DNA of 64,000 bases from Pseudomonas entomophila. GTDB taxonomy: Bacteria > Pseudomonadota > Gammaproteobacteria > Pseudomonadales > Pseudomonadaceae. A model generated the notes under the pieces. The model made no database searches. It was not told the origin of the DNA and worked only from the letters and a program-made list of their open reading frames with translations. A program made the translations under genes and the position numbers. Every line of letters starts with the position of its first letter. Positions within the stretch are counted from its first letter, which is position 1. Positions 1 through 7,227 of this stretch are shown here, piece after piece. The stretch covers positions 1 through 64,000 of the forward strand of contig NZ_JARPQB010000024.1 of NCBI RefSeq assembly GCF_029478665.1, written 5' to 3'.

Positions 1-831
1 GCCCCATCCCCCGCCACCTGCCACAACCGCCGCTCGATGCCCTGGGCCAGCAAGTGCCCCACCGCGGCCTCGATTGCCGACAACACACACAGCTGCGCCG
101 GCTCGTTGGTGGTGTAGCCCACTTCGGCTTCCAGCAGCTTCTTGAACTCGATGAACTTGAACACCCCGGCGCTGCGCCCGACCGAATAGATGGTCTTGCT
201 GGTCATCACGTTGGCCAGTACCTGCCCGGTGCGCACGTCCACCGCGCGCAGGTTCACGGTCACCTGGTCGACCCGGTACTCGCGGGAGATGTCGATGCCC
301 AGGTAGCGCGCACCCTCGCCGCCGCTGCGCACGTTGGTGTCGTAGGCGATCACCCTCGCCGCCGCTGCGCACGTTGGTGTCGTAGGCGATGATGCCGCCT
401 TCGAGCATCAGGTTGGCGGCCTGCAGCGGCGGCAGTTCGCCCTGGATGTTCTCGGCGACATCGGGCTTCTTCTGCGAGGCGCGGATGATCTTGCGCTCGG
501 TCAGCAGGTTCTGCAGGCCCTCGCGTTCGAGCACCACGAACCAGCCGCTGGCATTGAGCGCGTCCATCAACATGCTCGCCGCGCCCTGGGTGACGCTGGT
601 GGAGAACGAGCTGGCCGGGGTCGGCTTGTACTGCCCGGTCTGGTCGCGGAAACCGTACACCACCGCCATCAGCCGCCCGCGCGGGCGAGGCATGTTGATC
701 AGGTCGTAGTAGGTCGAGGCCCGTGGCGTCAGGGTCGGGGTCTCGGCATCCTGTTCGGCGGGCATCGGCTCGCGCAGGCCGCAGCCTTGCAGGGCGGCGA
801 GGATCAGCAACGTGCTCAGCAGGCGTTTCAT
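1..831 (-). pseudogene. csgG: CsgG-like curli secretion channel lipoprotein, frameshifted and cut by the window edge
   Basis: CsgG forms the nonameric outer-membrane pore that exports curli-type subunits. The ATG is at 831-829. It is followed by a lipoprotein signal ending LQGC, then CsgG residues such as VVLEREGLQNLLTERK and GGIIAYDTNVRSGG. A 40-bp perfect tandem duplication (311-390) shifts the frame near codon 157. Removing one copy restores the clear CsgG continuation (VGYTTNEPAQLCVLSAIE). The shifted frame stays open to the window edge, so a chimeric protein would be made. The gene is the last visible member of the secretion operon, 33 bp after csgF. Family identity is secure. Whether the duplication is a real mutation, phase variation or an assembly error cannot be told from here. 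Confidence 0.88.
311..390. repeat. 40-bp perfect direct tandem duplication inside csgG
   Basis: Bases 311-350 and 351-390 are identical, both starting CACCCTCGCC and ending CGTAGGCGAT. Forty is not a multiple of three, so the second copy shifts the csgG reading frame. No other tandem repeat of this kind occurs in the operon. Confidence 0.97.
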
Positions 832-864
832 GGTGTTCTCTCCCCAGTCATGGCCCTGTCCCTC

Positions 865-1284
865 TCAGGGGTTCAGGCCGCTCACGTCGATGATCGAGAC
901 TTCCCCCGTGGCGCGGTCGGTGACCCGGATGCTCAGGGCCCCCGAGTCGTCGAGCACATCGATGAGGAAGGCGTCGGTGGCCATGCTGCCGCCCTTGCCA
1001 TTGCCGATGTTGTCCAGCAACTGCCCCAGCAACCGCGACTCCAGTTGGTTGCTGAAGCGCTCCAAGGCGCTGGTGCCGGCGAATGCCGAGGCACGGTCCT
1101 TGAGATCGGGGTCGTCGTGGTCGTTCTGCGCCTGGGCGTTGTTGAGCAGCCAGGTGCCGTTCAGCGGGTTGCCGCCGAACGCCGGGTTCACCGGCGTGTA
1201 CACCAGCTCCGTGGCCAGGGCCTGGCCGGCGAGGCTGGCAGCCAGCAGGCAGGCGGCGATACGCAGGGGGGTATGGGTGCTCAT
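865..1284 (-). CDS. csgF: CsgF-like curli assembly protein
   Basis: This is a 139-residue exported protein. Residues 1-24 form a signal peptide ending GQALA. The mature part has the CsgF pattern TELVYTPVNPAFGGNPLNG followed by a helix and a C-terminal beta segment. In curli systems CsgF binds the surface side of the CsgG pore and couples secretion to nucleation. The start is fixed by an ATGA overlap with the csgE stop codon. It lies between csgE and csgG, but no csgA/csgB subunit gene is in the window, so the exported substrate is unknown. Confidence 0.9.
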   Translation of the reverse strand: MSTHTPLRIAACLLAASLAGQALATELVYTPVNPAFGGNPLNGTWLLNNAQAQNDHDDPDLKDRASAFAGTSALERFSNQLESRLLGQLLDNIGNGKGGSMATDAFLIDVLDDSGALSIRVTDRATGEVSIIDVSGLNP

Positions 1285-1673
1285 AGCTCGTCCCTCTCCA
1301 GGTCGGTTGTGTCCTGCAGCAGCCGTTGCAGCTTGCGCTGGACGATCTGCTGGCGGACCAGGTCCGCGGCCTCGATGGCCTCGTCGTTCAGTTGCGTGGT
1401 GTTGGGCGGCAGGAAGCGCCGGTACACCACCTCGCGGTCGTACTCCACCGTCACCAGGCTGCCCCAGCGGGCATCCGGGCGCTCGCGCACCACCAGGTTG
1501 AAATCCAGCCGGCTGGTGGCGCGCAGCCGGTCGCTGAAGGCGTAATAGAAGTCGTGGCCGATGTGCGAGATGGTGTTGTCGACGATGAAGCCCATCATCT
1601 CGTCCTCGTCGCCGGCACTTGCCTGGCCCGGCAACACCAGGCACAGCCACAGGGCGATGACCAGGCGGTTCAT
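1281..1673 (-). CDS. csgE: CsgE-like periplasmic specificity factor
   Basis: This is a 130-residue protein with a signal peptide (residues 1-20, ending GQASA). The CsgE signature runs GFIVDNTISHIGHDFYYAF, then LVVRERPDARWGSLVTVEYD, and YRRFLPPN. CsgE caps the periplasmic side of CsgG and selects substrates. The start codon at 1673 overlaps the stop of the preceding pseudopilin gene by 4 bp. Translational coupling to a pseudopilin gene is unusual and ties curli export to the type II/IV-like machinery upstream. Confidence 0.9.
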   Translation of the reverse strand: MNRLVIALWLCLVLPGQASAGDEDEMMGFIVDNTISHIGHDFYYAFSDRLRATSRLDFNLVVRERPDARWGSLVTVEYDREVVYRRFLPPNTTQLNDEAIEAADLVRQQIVQRKLQRLLQDTTDLERDEL

Positions 1674-2191
1674 GGCGCGTCTCCCGGGCCGTTGTGCCGG
1701 CGCGCGCCACCGGCGCCTTCGGCGAAGGCCTGCTCGGCCACGAACTGCCAGTCGCTGTAGTGCTCCAGCCCCTCGAAACCGCTCCACTGGGCATCGAAGC
1801 CGCTGCGTTTGAGTGGCAGCGCAGCGGAACGGCTGTGCACACCGGTGATGCGGCCATCGACCGCGCGCAGCAGGCCCCAGTCATCGCTGCCGGTCAGCGG
1901 GTCGGGGTACAGCCTGCGGATATGCCGGCGCGGGGTGGGGAAGCGGTTATCCTCGACCAACTCGCCCAGGTCCTGCGGGTACTGGGCCAGCCCCGGCGAG
2001 GCGCGGTAGTAGCTGCGCAGGGCCTGGGCGTACTGGCCGCCCACCCACAGCAGCTGGCGCTCGTGCTCGCGCTGGGCACGGGTGGCCCACAGCGTGCCGG
2101 TGGCGGCCAGGGCCACGCTGCTGAGCGCAATCAGCAGCAGCACGCCCAGGTAGGTGAAGCCGGCTTCACCATTCGGCATAGAGGCTGCCAT
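1670..2191 (-). CDS. Pseudopilin-like protein lacking Glu5 (tip/GspK-type candidate)
   Basis: This 173-residue protein has a short prepilin leader ending NGEAG, followed by the mature start FTYLGVLLLIALSSVALAA. The hydrophobic helix is typical of class III pseudopilins, but position 5 is Gly instead of Glu. That is the hallmark of the tip pseudopilin GspK, although this protein is shorter than GspK. The start at 2191 is chosen because GGGAGGG lies 7 bases upstream. Another ATG lies at 2179. The gene overlaps the previous stop and the csgE start. Confidence 0.75.
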   Translation of the reverse strand: MAASMPNGEAGFTYLGVLLLIALSSVALAATGTLWATRAQREHERQLLWVGGQYAQALRSYYRASPGLAQYPQDLGELVEDNRFPTPRRHIRRLYPDPLTGSDDWGLLRAVDGRITGVHSRSAALPLKRSGFDAQWSGFEGLEHYSDWQFVAEQAFAEGAGGARRHNGPGDAP

Positions 2192-2552
2192 CGCGCGCCC
2201 TCCCGCTGGCTCCGCTCTTGATATCGGCCACGCCGCCCGCCACGCCTTCGGGCGGCGGCAGCAGTTGCCAGCCATCGCGGCGTTCGCTGATCGGGTCGAC
2301 CGGGGTGTTGCGCAGGTAGCGCTGCTCCACCAGTTGCTCGAGGGAATCGGGGTAGTGCCCGGTGTCGCCGTAGTAGTGGTCCAGGGCCTCGCGCAGCACC
2401 GCCAGGCTCTGGCGCAGGGTCGCCTCGCGGGATGCCTCCAGGCTGTTGAAGTAGCGCGGCAAGGCGATGGTCATCAGGGTCGCGATGATCGCCATCACCA
2501 CCAGCAGCTCGATCAGGGTGAAACCTTGGTTGTGTTTCATCACGGTCACCAT
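2166..2552 (-). CDS. GspG-like major pseudopilin
   Basis: This is a 128-residue pseudopilin. The cleavage context is HNQG before FTLIELLVVMAIIATLM, with the conserved Glu5. The C-terminal region has the GspG layout, with ALDHYYGDTGHYP and a short beta region. In type II systems GspG polymerises into the periplasmic pseudopilus after cleavage by PilD-type peptidase, and no such peptidase gene is in this window. ATG codons at 2552 and 2540 are both possible. The 3' end overlaps the next gene. Confidence 0.85.
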   Translation of the reverse strand: MVTVMKHNQGFTLIELLVVMAIIATLMTIALPRYFNSLEASREATLRQSLAVLREALDHYYGDTGHYPDSLEQLVEQRYLRNTPVDPISERRDGWQLLPPPEGVAGGVADIKSGASGRARDGSLYAEW

Positions 2553-3016
2553 TGCCCGTAGGGGATGCCGTTCAGGCCTTTGCCCGTGGCGGTGGAATAC
2601 ACGTCGAACACGTCCTCGCCTTCGCGCGGGTTGTCGGCGCTGCTGTCGTAGGCGCGCAGCCCCCAGCCGCCCTGGTCGTCGGCCTTGGCCGGGCGCAGCG
2701 GGTCATGGGGGATGCGCCGCAGGAAGTAGAACCGCGCGCCCTTGGCGCTGCGCACGTCACGCACGCCCTCGACCAGCACCTGCAGGCTTGGCGGGTAACC
2801 GCTGGCGTTCAGGCGCTTCTCGATATAGCCGGCGTCGAAGGCGCGCTTGTAGGCGTCGATGGCGTCGCGGATCTGGTACAGGGCTTCGCGCAGCTGTTGT
2901 TCCTTGCCACGGCGCACCACGGTCTCGGTCAGCGGCGCGGCCATGCTGGCAAGCAGGCCCAGCAATGCCAGGGTGAGCACCACCTCGATCAGGCTGAAAC
3001 CCTGCTGGCGGTTCAT
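2546..3016 (-). CDS. GspG/GspH-like pseudopilin
   Basis: This is a 156-residue pseudopilin with leader MNRQQG and mature N-terminus FSLIEVVLTLALLGLLASM, including Glu5. The C-terminal half includes a PPSLQVLVEGVRDV and RRIPHDPLRP segment seen in GspG-like proteins. The ATG at 3016 overlaps the secretin stop (ATGA). It is one of three consecutive pseudopilin genes. A full type II system normally has five (G to K), so this is a reduced set unless others lie elsewhere. Confidence 0.83.
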   Translation of the reverse strand: MNRQQGFSLIEVVLTLALLGLLASMAAPLTETVVRRGKEQQLREALYQIRDAIDAYKRAFDAGYIEKRLNASGYPPSLQVLVEGVRDVRSAKGARFYFLRRIPHDPLRPAKADDQGGWGLRAYDSSADNPREGEDVFDVYSTATGKGLNGIPYGQW

Positions 3017-4860
3017 GGCCGCGGCACCACGGCCATCTGGCCTTCGACCATGGGCACGCTACCCGGTTGTGCGTCGCCATCGCTCGCGGGCAATGGCCGG
3101 GCCATCTGCCGCACCTGCATGCTCGACTCGGTGCCGGTGCCGAACTCCATGTCCGAGGGGCTCTGGTACGGCAGGTTGCGCACGATGCGCGGGGTGATCG
3201 CCAGCACCAGCTCGGACTTGCTCATGTCATCCTTGTTGCTGCCGAACAACCGGCCCAGGCCGGGAATGTCCCCCAGCCCCGGGATCTTGTTGCCACTGGC
3301 GTTGTGGTCGTTGCGCACCAGCCCGGCCAGCACCTGGGTCTCGCCGTCGTGCAGGCGCAGGCTGGTCTGGGCATTGCGGGTATCGACCTGGACCGGGATG
3401 GTGCCCTGGCGGGTCGCCTCCAGCGGCGTGGCATTGCTCACCTCCAGCGCCACCTTGATCGCCACCTCGTTGTTCAGGTGCACGGTGGGCTGCACCTCGA
3501 GCTTCAGGCCGACGTCGAGGTAGGTGACGCTTTCGGTGATCACCGGCCCTTGGGTGGACGGGACGGAAGTGGCGCTGATGATCGGCACGCGCTGGCCGAT
3601 GTGGATGCGTGCCTGCTCACGGTTGCTGACCCGGATCACCGGGCTGGCCAGGGTGTTGATGTCCTTGTCCTGGGCGTTGATCTTGGCTTGCGGCGCCGGC
3701 GAGATGCTGATGCGGCTGGAGTCGATGCCGCGCAACTGGTCGAGCACACTGACCGACTTGCCGTCGCTGGTCAGCACGCCGAAGGTGTTGGGCCATTGCA
3801 GGCCCAGGTCAAGGATGCGCGAGGTGGCCACTTCCATCACCTCCACCTCCAGCACCACCTCGGGGTTGGACTGGTCCTGGGACTGCAGCAGCTTCTCGGC
3901 CATGCGCACCGCGTCGGGGGTGTCGCGCATGGTCAGGGTGTTGAGGCGCTCGTCGACGAACACGTCACGGGTCTTGAGCATGGTCTTGAGCATGTTCATC
4001 GCGGTGTTGGCGTCGATGCTGGTCAGGTAGAAGGTACGCATGACCAGTTCCTGGTAGTCCTTGGTCTTCTGCGGCGAGTCCGGGTAGACCAGCAGGGTGT
4101 TGTCGTTGACGATCTTCTGGCGCAGCTGGTTCTGCTCCAGCAACAGCGCCACGGCGTCCTCGATGCGCACCTCGCGCACGAAGATGGTGGCCTTCATGTC
4201 CGGGCGCAGGTCACGGTCGAAGATGAAGTTGATCCCGGCGACCTGGGCCAGCACCTCGAAGATGGTCTTCAGGTTGGCGTCGCGAAACTCCAGGGTGACC
4301 GGGCGCTCCAGCTTGCTGCGCAACTGCGGGAACGGCTGGGCGGTGCGCGCCTGGACGTTCTCGATGTCGCTGCGCAGCATGATCCCCTTCTGGTTCTGCG
4401 GGTCCAGGCGCAGCACCTCGCGCATATAGCGCTCGGCACCGAACAGGTCGCCCTGGCGCAGCGCCGCCTGGCCCAGGGCGACCCGCTCGTCGAGGGTGCG
4501 GATCAGTTCCAGCTGGCGGATGCCCTCTTGCGCACGGCGGTTGTTCGGTTCGAGGGTCAGCACCCGGCCATAGCCCATGCGCGCACCGGCGAAGTCGTGG
4601 CGGATACGGTCGCTGTCGGCCTGGCCCAGCAGCGCCTCGACCGCCGCCTGACGGCCATGGGCCAGGGCAATGTTCAGTTCGGTGTCGCGCGGGTCATCGC
4701 GCAAGGCTTCTTCCAGCCGGGCGATGCCGGCCTCGTACTGGCCCTCCTTCATCAGTTCCGCGCTGTCCTTGCGTACCGCGCTGGAGCCGCATCCGGCGAT
4801 GGCCACGCACAGGGCCAGCAGCAGGAACGGCGCAGGCTTGCACGACTTCGAAGGCTTCAT
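3013..4860 (-). CDS. Secretin of the GspD/PilQ family with N-terminal TPR-like region, lipoprotein
   Basis: This 615-residue protein is predicted to form the outer-membrane channel. The start MKPSKSCKPAPF is followed by a signal ending AIAGC, a lipobox that suggests self-piloting. Residues about 30-175 look like tetratricopeptide helices (EGQYEAGIARLEEAL, ALRQGDLFGAERYM). Then come an STN/N0-type region (TLEFRDANLKTIFEVLAQVAG), a short N-domain and the secretin core ending VPGLGDIPGLGRLF and LVLAITPRIV. TPR-secretin fusions are typical of MshL-like and related secretins rather than classical GspD. A longer in-frame start at 5145 is rejected because it overlaps the upstream gene and lacks a signal. 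Confidence 0.87.
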   Translation of the reverse strand: MKPSKSCKPAPFLLLALCVAIAGCGSSAVRKDSAELMKEGQYEAGIARLEEALRDDPRDTELNIALAHGRQAAVEALLGQADSDRIRHDFAGARMGYGRVLTLEPNNRRAQEGIRQLELIRTLDERVALGQAALRQGDLFGAERYMREVLRLDPQNQKGIMLRSDIENVQARTAQPFPQLRSKLERPVTLEFRDANLKTIFEVLAQVAGINFIFDRDLRPDMKATIFVREVRIEDAVALLLEQNQLRQKIVNDNTLLVYPDSPQKTKDYQELVMRTFYLTSIDANTAMNMLKTMLKTRDVFVDERLNTLTMRDTPDAVRMAEKLLQSQDQSNPEVVLEVEVMEVATSRILDLGLQWPNTFGVLTSDGKSVSVLDQLRGIDSSRISISPAPQAKINAQDKDINTLASPVIRVSNREQARIHIGQRVPIISATSVPSTQGPVITESVTYLDVGLKLEVQPTVHLNNEVAIKVALEVSNATPLEATRQGTIPVQVDTRNAQTSLRLHDGETQVLAGLVRNDHNASGNKIPGLGDIPGLGRLFGSNKDDMSKSELVLAITPRIVRNLPYQSPSDMEFGTGTESSMQVRQMARPLPASDGDAQPGSVPMVEGQMAVVPRP

Positions 4861-5366
4861 GGTGCGCTCCCTACAGACAGGGTCTGTGGCTGGTGCAGTG
4901 GCAGGTAGACCAGGTTCAGCTCGCTGGCCGAGACCCGGTCGAGGCGGTAGGTGTCTTCGATCACGTCGCCCTGGCGCACGACGTAGAGCTTCTCGCCGTT
5001 CTGCAGGAACACCTGCAGGTCGTCGCGGTCGCCCAGGCGGCCGACGAACTGGAACGGCAGCGCCGGCGCCGTGGGTGTGGCCACTACGGGGGCGGTGACC
5101 ACGGGTTGTTCGGTGACGGTGGCCAGGGTTGGCGGTGGGGTCCATTGCTGGGCCGGGAACAGGTCCCTGGAAGCCTGTGCCGGCCCTTTCGCGGCTGAAG
5201 CCGCTCCTACATATTCGGTGACCATCGCCGCCCCTGTAGGAGCGGCTTCAGCCGCGATTGGAGCCAACTCGTCTTCCTCGCCGAACCAATGCCCCGGCGC
5301 CCAAGCCAACGCCGCGCTCAAGCCAAGAAACCCACCCCACAACACCACGCGCTGAATGTTCATCAC
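4857..5366 (-). CDS. GspC/PilP-like inner-membrane coupling protein carrying REP-encoded residues
   Basis: This is a 169-residue protein with one N-terminal membrane segment (VVLWGGFLGLSAALAW) and a C-terminal HR/PilP-like domain (FQFVGRLGDRDDLQVFLQNGEKLYVVRQGDVI). Such proteins link the inner-membrane platform to the secretin. Its place directly before the secretin gene fits. Residues about 36-60 ([21 protein letters not shown]) are encoded by two inverted REP copies within the reading frame, so the linker contains repeat-derived sequence. The 3' end overlaps the secretin start. Confidence 0.8.
   Translation of the reverse strand: MMNIQRVVLWGGFLGLSAALAWAPGHWFGEEDELAPIAAEAAPTGAAMVTEYVGAASAAKGPAQASRDLFPAQQWTPPPTLATVTEQPVVTAPVVATPTAPALPFQFVGRLGDRDDLQVFLQNGEKLYVVRQGDVIEDTYRLDRVSASELNLVYLPLHQPQTLSVGSAP
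5190..5258. repeat. Inverted pair of REP elements inside the coding sequence
   Basis: Bases 5191-5210 (GCGGCTGAAGCCGCTCCTAC) and 5236-5255 (the inverse complement form) are the same REP seen at 10.4 and 29.2 kb. Here the pair is in frame and translated into an Ala-rich linker of the PilP-like protein. Confidence 0.92.
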
Positions 5367-5914
5367 GACCTCGACAGGTAAAGGGTCATGCGTACCCGCC
5401 CGGTAAGCTCACGCTCGCCGATCCGCTTGCGTTGCAGCTCCAGATCCTCCAGCACCAGGGTCGGCAACTGGCCCAGCAGCGCCTTGAGAAACCCGCGGAT
5501 CTGCGGGTAGCTGCCGCGCACTGGCAGGACGATCTGGTAACGCGCCAGCTGGGTCTTGGGATCGACGCCCAACGCGTATTCACCACGCGCCAGGCTGATG
5601 CGCTCGGCCTCGGCCAGCCGGTACAGGCGTTCGATCAGCTCGCTGGCCTGGGGCTGGCCGGGCAGTTGCTGGCGCAGATCGTCCAGCGCCTGTTGCTCAG
5701 GCTGCACCTGGACCTTCAGCTCGCCACGCGCCAGGCGCTGTACCTGGACACTGGCGTCCGCCTCGCTGGCGCGCAGCTCGCGCACCTGCTGCCACAGCGG
5801 CAGCACCCCGGCCAGGGCCACCGCCACGACCATCAGGGCCATCAGGATCGCGGCCAACCCCACGCGCCCCAGGCGCTGGACGGCCTCATGCAGGATCAGG
5901 CTAGGGACGCGCAT
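5363..5914 (-). CDS. PilO/GspM-like inner-membrane assembly protein
   Basis: This is a 183-residue bitopic protein. A membrane helix at about residues 17-38 (LAAILMALMVVAVALAGVLPLW) is followed by a coiled coil and a ferredoxin-like periplasmic domain with the PilO pattern LPVRGSYPQIRGFLKALLGQLPTL. PilO pairs with PilN to form the alignment subcomplex. The start at 5914 overlaps the PilN-like gene by 14 bp. Confidence 0.82.
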   Translation of the reverse strand: MRVPSLILHEAVQRLGRVGLAAILMALMVVAVALAGVLPLWQQVRELRASEADASVQVQRLARGELKVQVQPEQQALDDLRQQLPGQPQASELIERLYRLAEAERISLARGEYALGVDPKTQLARYQIVLPVRGSYPQIRGFLKALLGQLPTLVLEDLELQRKRIGERELTGRVRMTLYLSRS

Positions 5915-6443
5915 GGCCGGTCTCCCAGGTGGAGGTGAGGTTGAAACGCACCGGATGCTCGGCCTGCCCGGCGACGATCTCGTGGTTGAGCAGCGACACG
6001 TCCGACAGCGCTTCGCTGCGTTCCAGGCGCTGGTGGTACTGCAACATGGCCTCCAGGTCGCGGGCCTCGGCGGTGATGCGCACCTGCCCTTTACGCGCAT
6101 CGGGCGTGAGGCTGAGCAGCGCCACATCCTCCTGGGGCATGGCCTCGAGCATGGCGAACAGCTGTTGCCAGGGCCGTTGCAGTTGCTGCGACACGCTGCG
6201 CATCTGCGCCAGGCGCTCGGCCTGCTCGCGGACCACCGCGCTGCTTTGCGCAGCGGCGCTGGCCGGGCGGCGGCCAAGTTGCAGTTCGAGCTGGTGCACA
6301 CGGGCTTCCAGGCCCGTCTGCTCATTCACCAGCTGTTGCTGGGCCAGCACCAGTACCGCCAGCGCGGCGCCCCCCAGGGCCAGCAGTGCCCAGGCCAGCG
6401 AGCCGTTGCGCCGGGGTTGGAATTCCAGGTCGAGGCGGCGCAT
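5901..6443 (-). CDS. PilN-like inner-membrane protein
   Basis: This is a 180-residue protein. MRRLDLEFQPRR at the N-terminus corresponds to the short cytoplasmic peptide by which PilN binds PilM. A membrane helix follows (LAWALLALGGAALAVLVLA), then a coiled coil and a periplasmic domain (VALLSLTPDARKGQVRITAEA). The start is taken at 6443, one base after the PilM-like stop. The longer open frame to 6578 reads into that gene. Confidence 0.82.
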   Translation of the reverse strand: MRRLDLEFQPRRNGSLAWALLALGGAALAVLVLAQQQLVNEQTGLEARVHQLELQLGRRPASAAAQSSAVVREQAERLAQMRSVSQQLQRPWQQLFAMLEAMPQEDVALLSLTPDARKGQVRITAEARDLEAMLQYHQRLERSEALSDVSLLNHEIVAGQAEHPVRFNLTSTWETGHARP

Positions 6444-6444
6444 G

Positions 6445-7227
6445 TCAGGCCACCGCCCGCCACATGGCGCACAGCGGATCGGCCTCGACGGCCGGCGGGC
6501 ACAACTGCACCGCACCGATATCCGCGACCGCCTGCCGCCCGGGCGCATGCAGGTAGACCCGTGGCGGCTGCCCGCCATACAACTCGCAGGTGCGCGCGAT
6601 CAACGCCTGCAGGGCCTGGTCGGTGTCGGCGCAGCCCTGGGCCAGCACCTGTTGCCAGGCGCCGTCAGCGGCCAGCAGCAGCACGCTGCGGCGTGGCTCG
6701 GCGAGCACGAAGAGGAAATCCCCCTGCGCCATCTGCGCCGCGCAGCGGTTGTAGGCGGCCATCAGGTAAGGCTGTACCGAACGCAGGCTCAAGCGGCGCT
6801 CCCGGCCCAGTTCGCGCAAGCCCTGCAGCAGCGCCTCAGGCAGTGCCGTGGCGATCCGTGCGGCACCGGCAGGCTCCGGCGACAGCACGATGCGCCAGTC
6901 ATCCAGTGGCTGCCCGTAAAGGTGCTCGAAACAGGCCCGGGCATAGGTGTCCAGCTCGCGCGGCGTGGCGATGGCAGCGCTCCAGGGCACCAGGCAGAAG
7001 CGGCTGAAGCGTGCCGACAGCAACACCCGCAACTGCCCACCCTTCACCGGGTGCGCGGCGAGCAGCTCATCGAGAGCGGCAAGTGCCGCGCCCCAGGCCG
7101 GTTGCGCGGCCTGGCAGTCGAACGGCCGACTGCCCAGCCAGTGATGATGACGACCGTGCCAGCCGCCCAGGCCGACACCCTCGGCGCCGAGCATGGCGCA
7201 ATAGTGATCAGGCAATGAATGTGACAC
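6445..7227 (-). CDS. PilM-like cytoplasmic actin-fold protein
   Basis: This is a 260-residue cytoplasmic protein without membrane segments. Its position before PilN/PilO/PilP-like genes and its GspL/PilM-type actin-fold look (LLSARFSRFCLVPWSAAI, GDFLFVLAEPRRSVLLLA) support the call, but identity is low. The GTG at 7227 is chosen because GAGGAG lies 7 bases upstream and gives a 20-bp overlap with the ATPase gene. A split PilM plus PilN is the type IV pilus/MSHA arrangement, not the fused GspL of classical type II systems. Confidence 0.68.
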   Translation of the reverse strand: MSHSLPDHYCAMLGAEGVGLGGWHGRHHHWLGSRPFDCQAAQPAWGAALAALDELLAAHPVKGGQLRVLLSARFSRFCLVPWSAAIATPRELDTYARACFEHLYGQPLDDWRIVLSPEPAGAARIATALPEALLQGLRELGRERRLSLRSVQPYLMAAYNRCAAQMAQGDFLFVLAEPRRSVLLLAADGAWQQVLAQGCADTDQALQALIARTCELYGGQPPRVYLHAPGRQAVADIGAVQLCPPAVEADPLCAMWRAVA

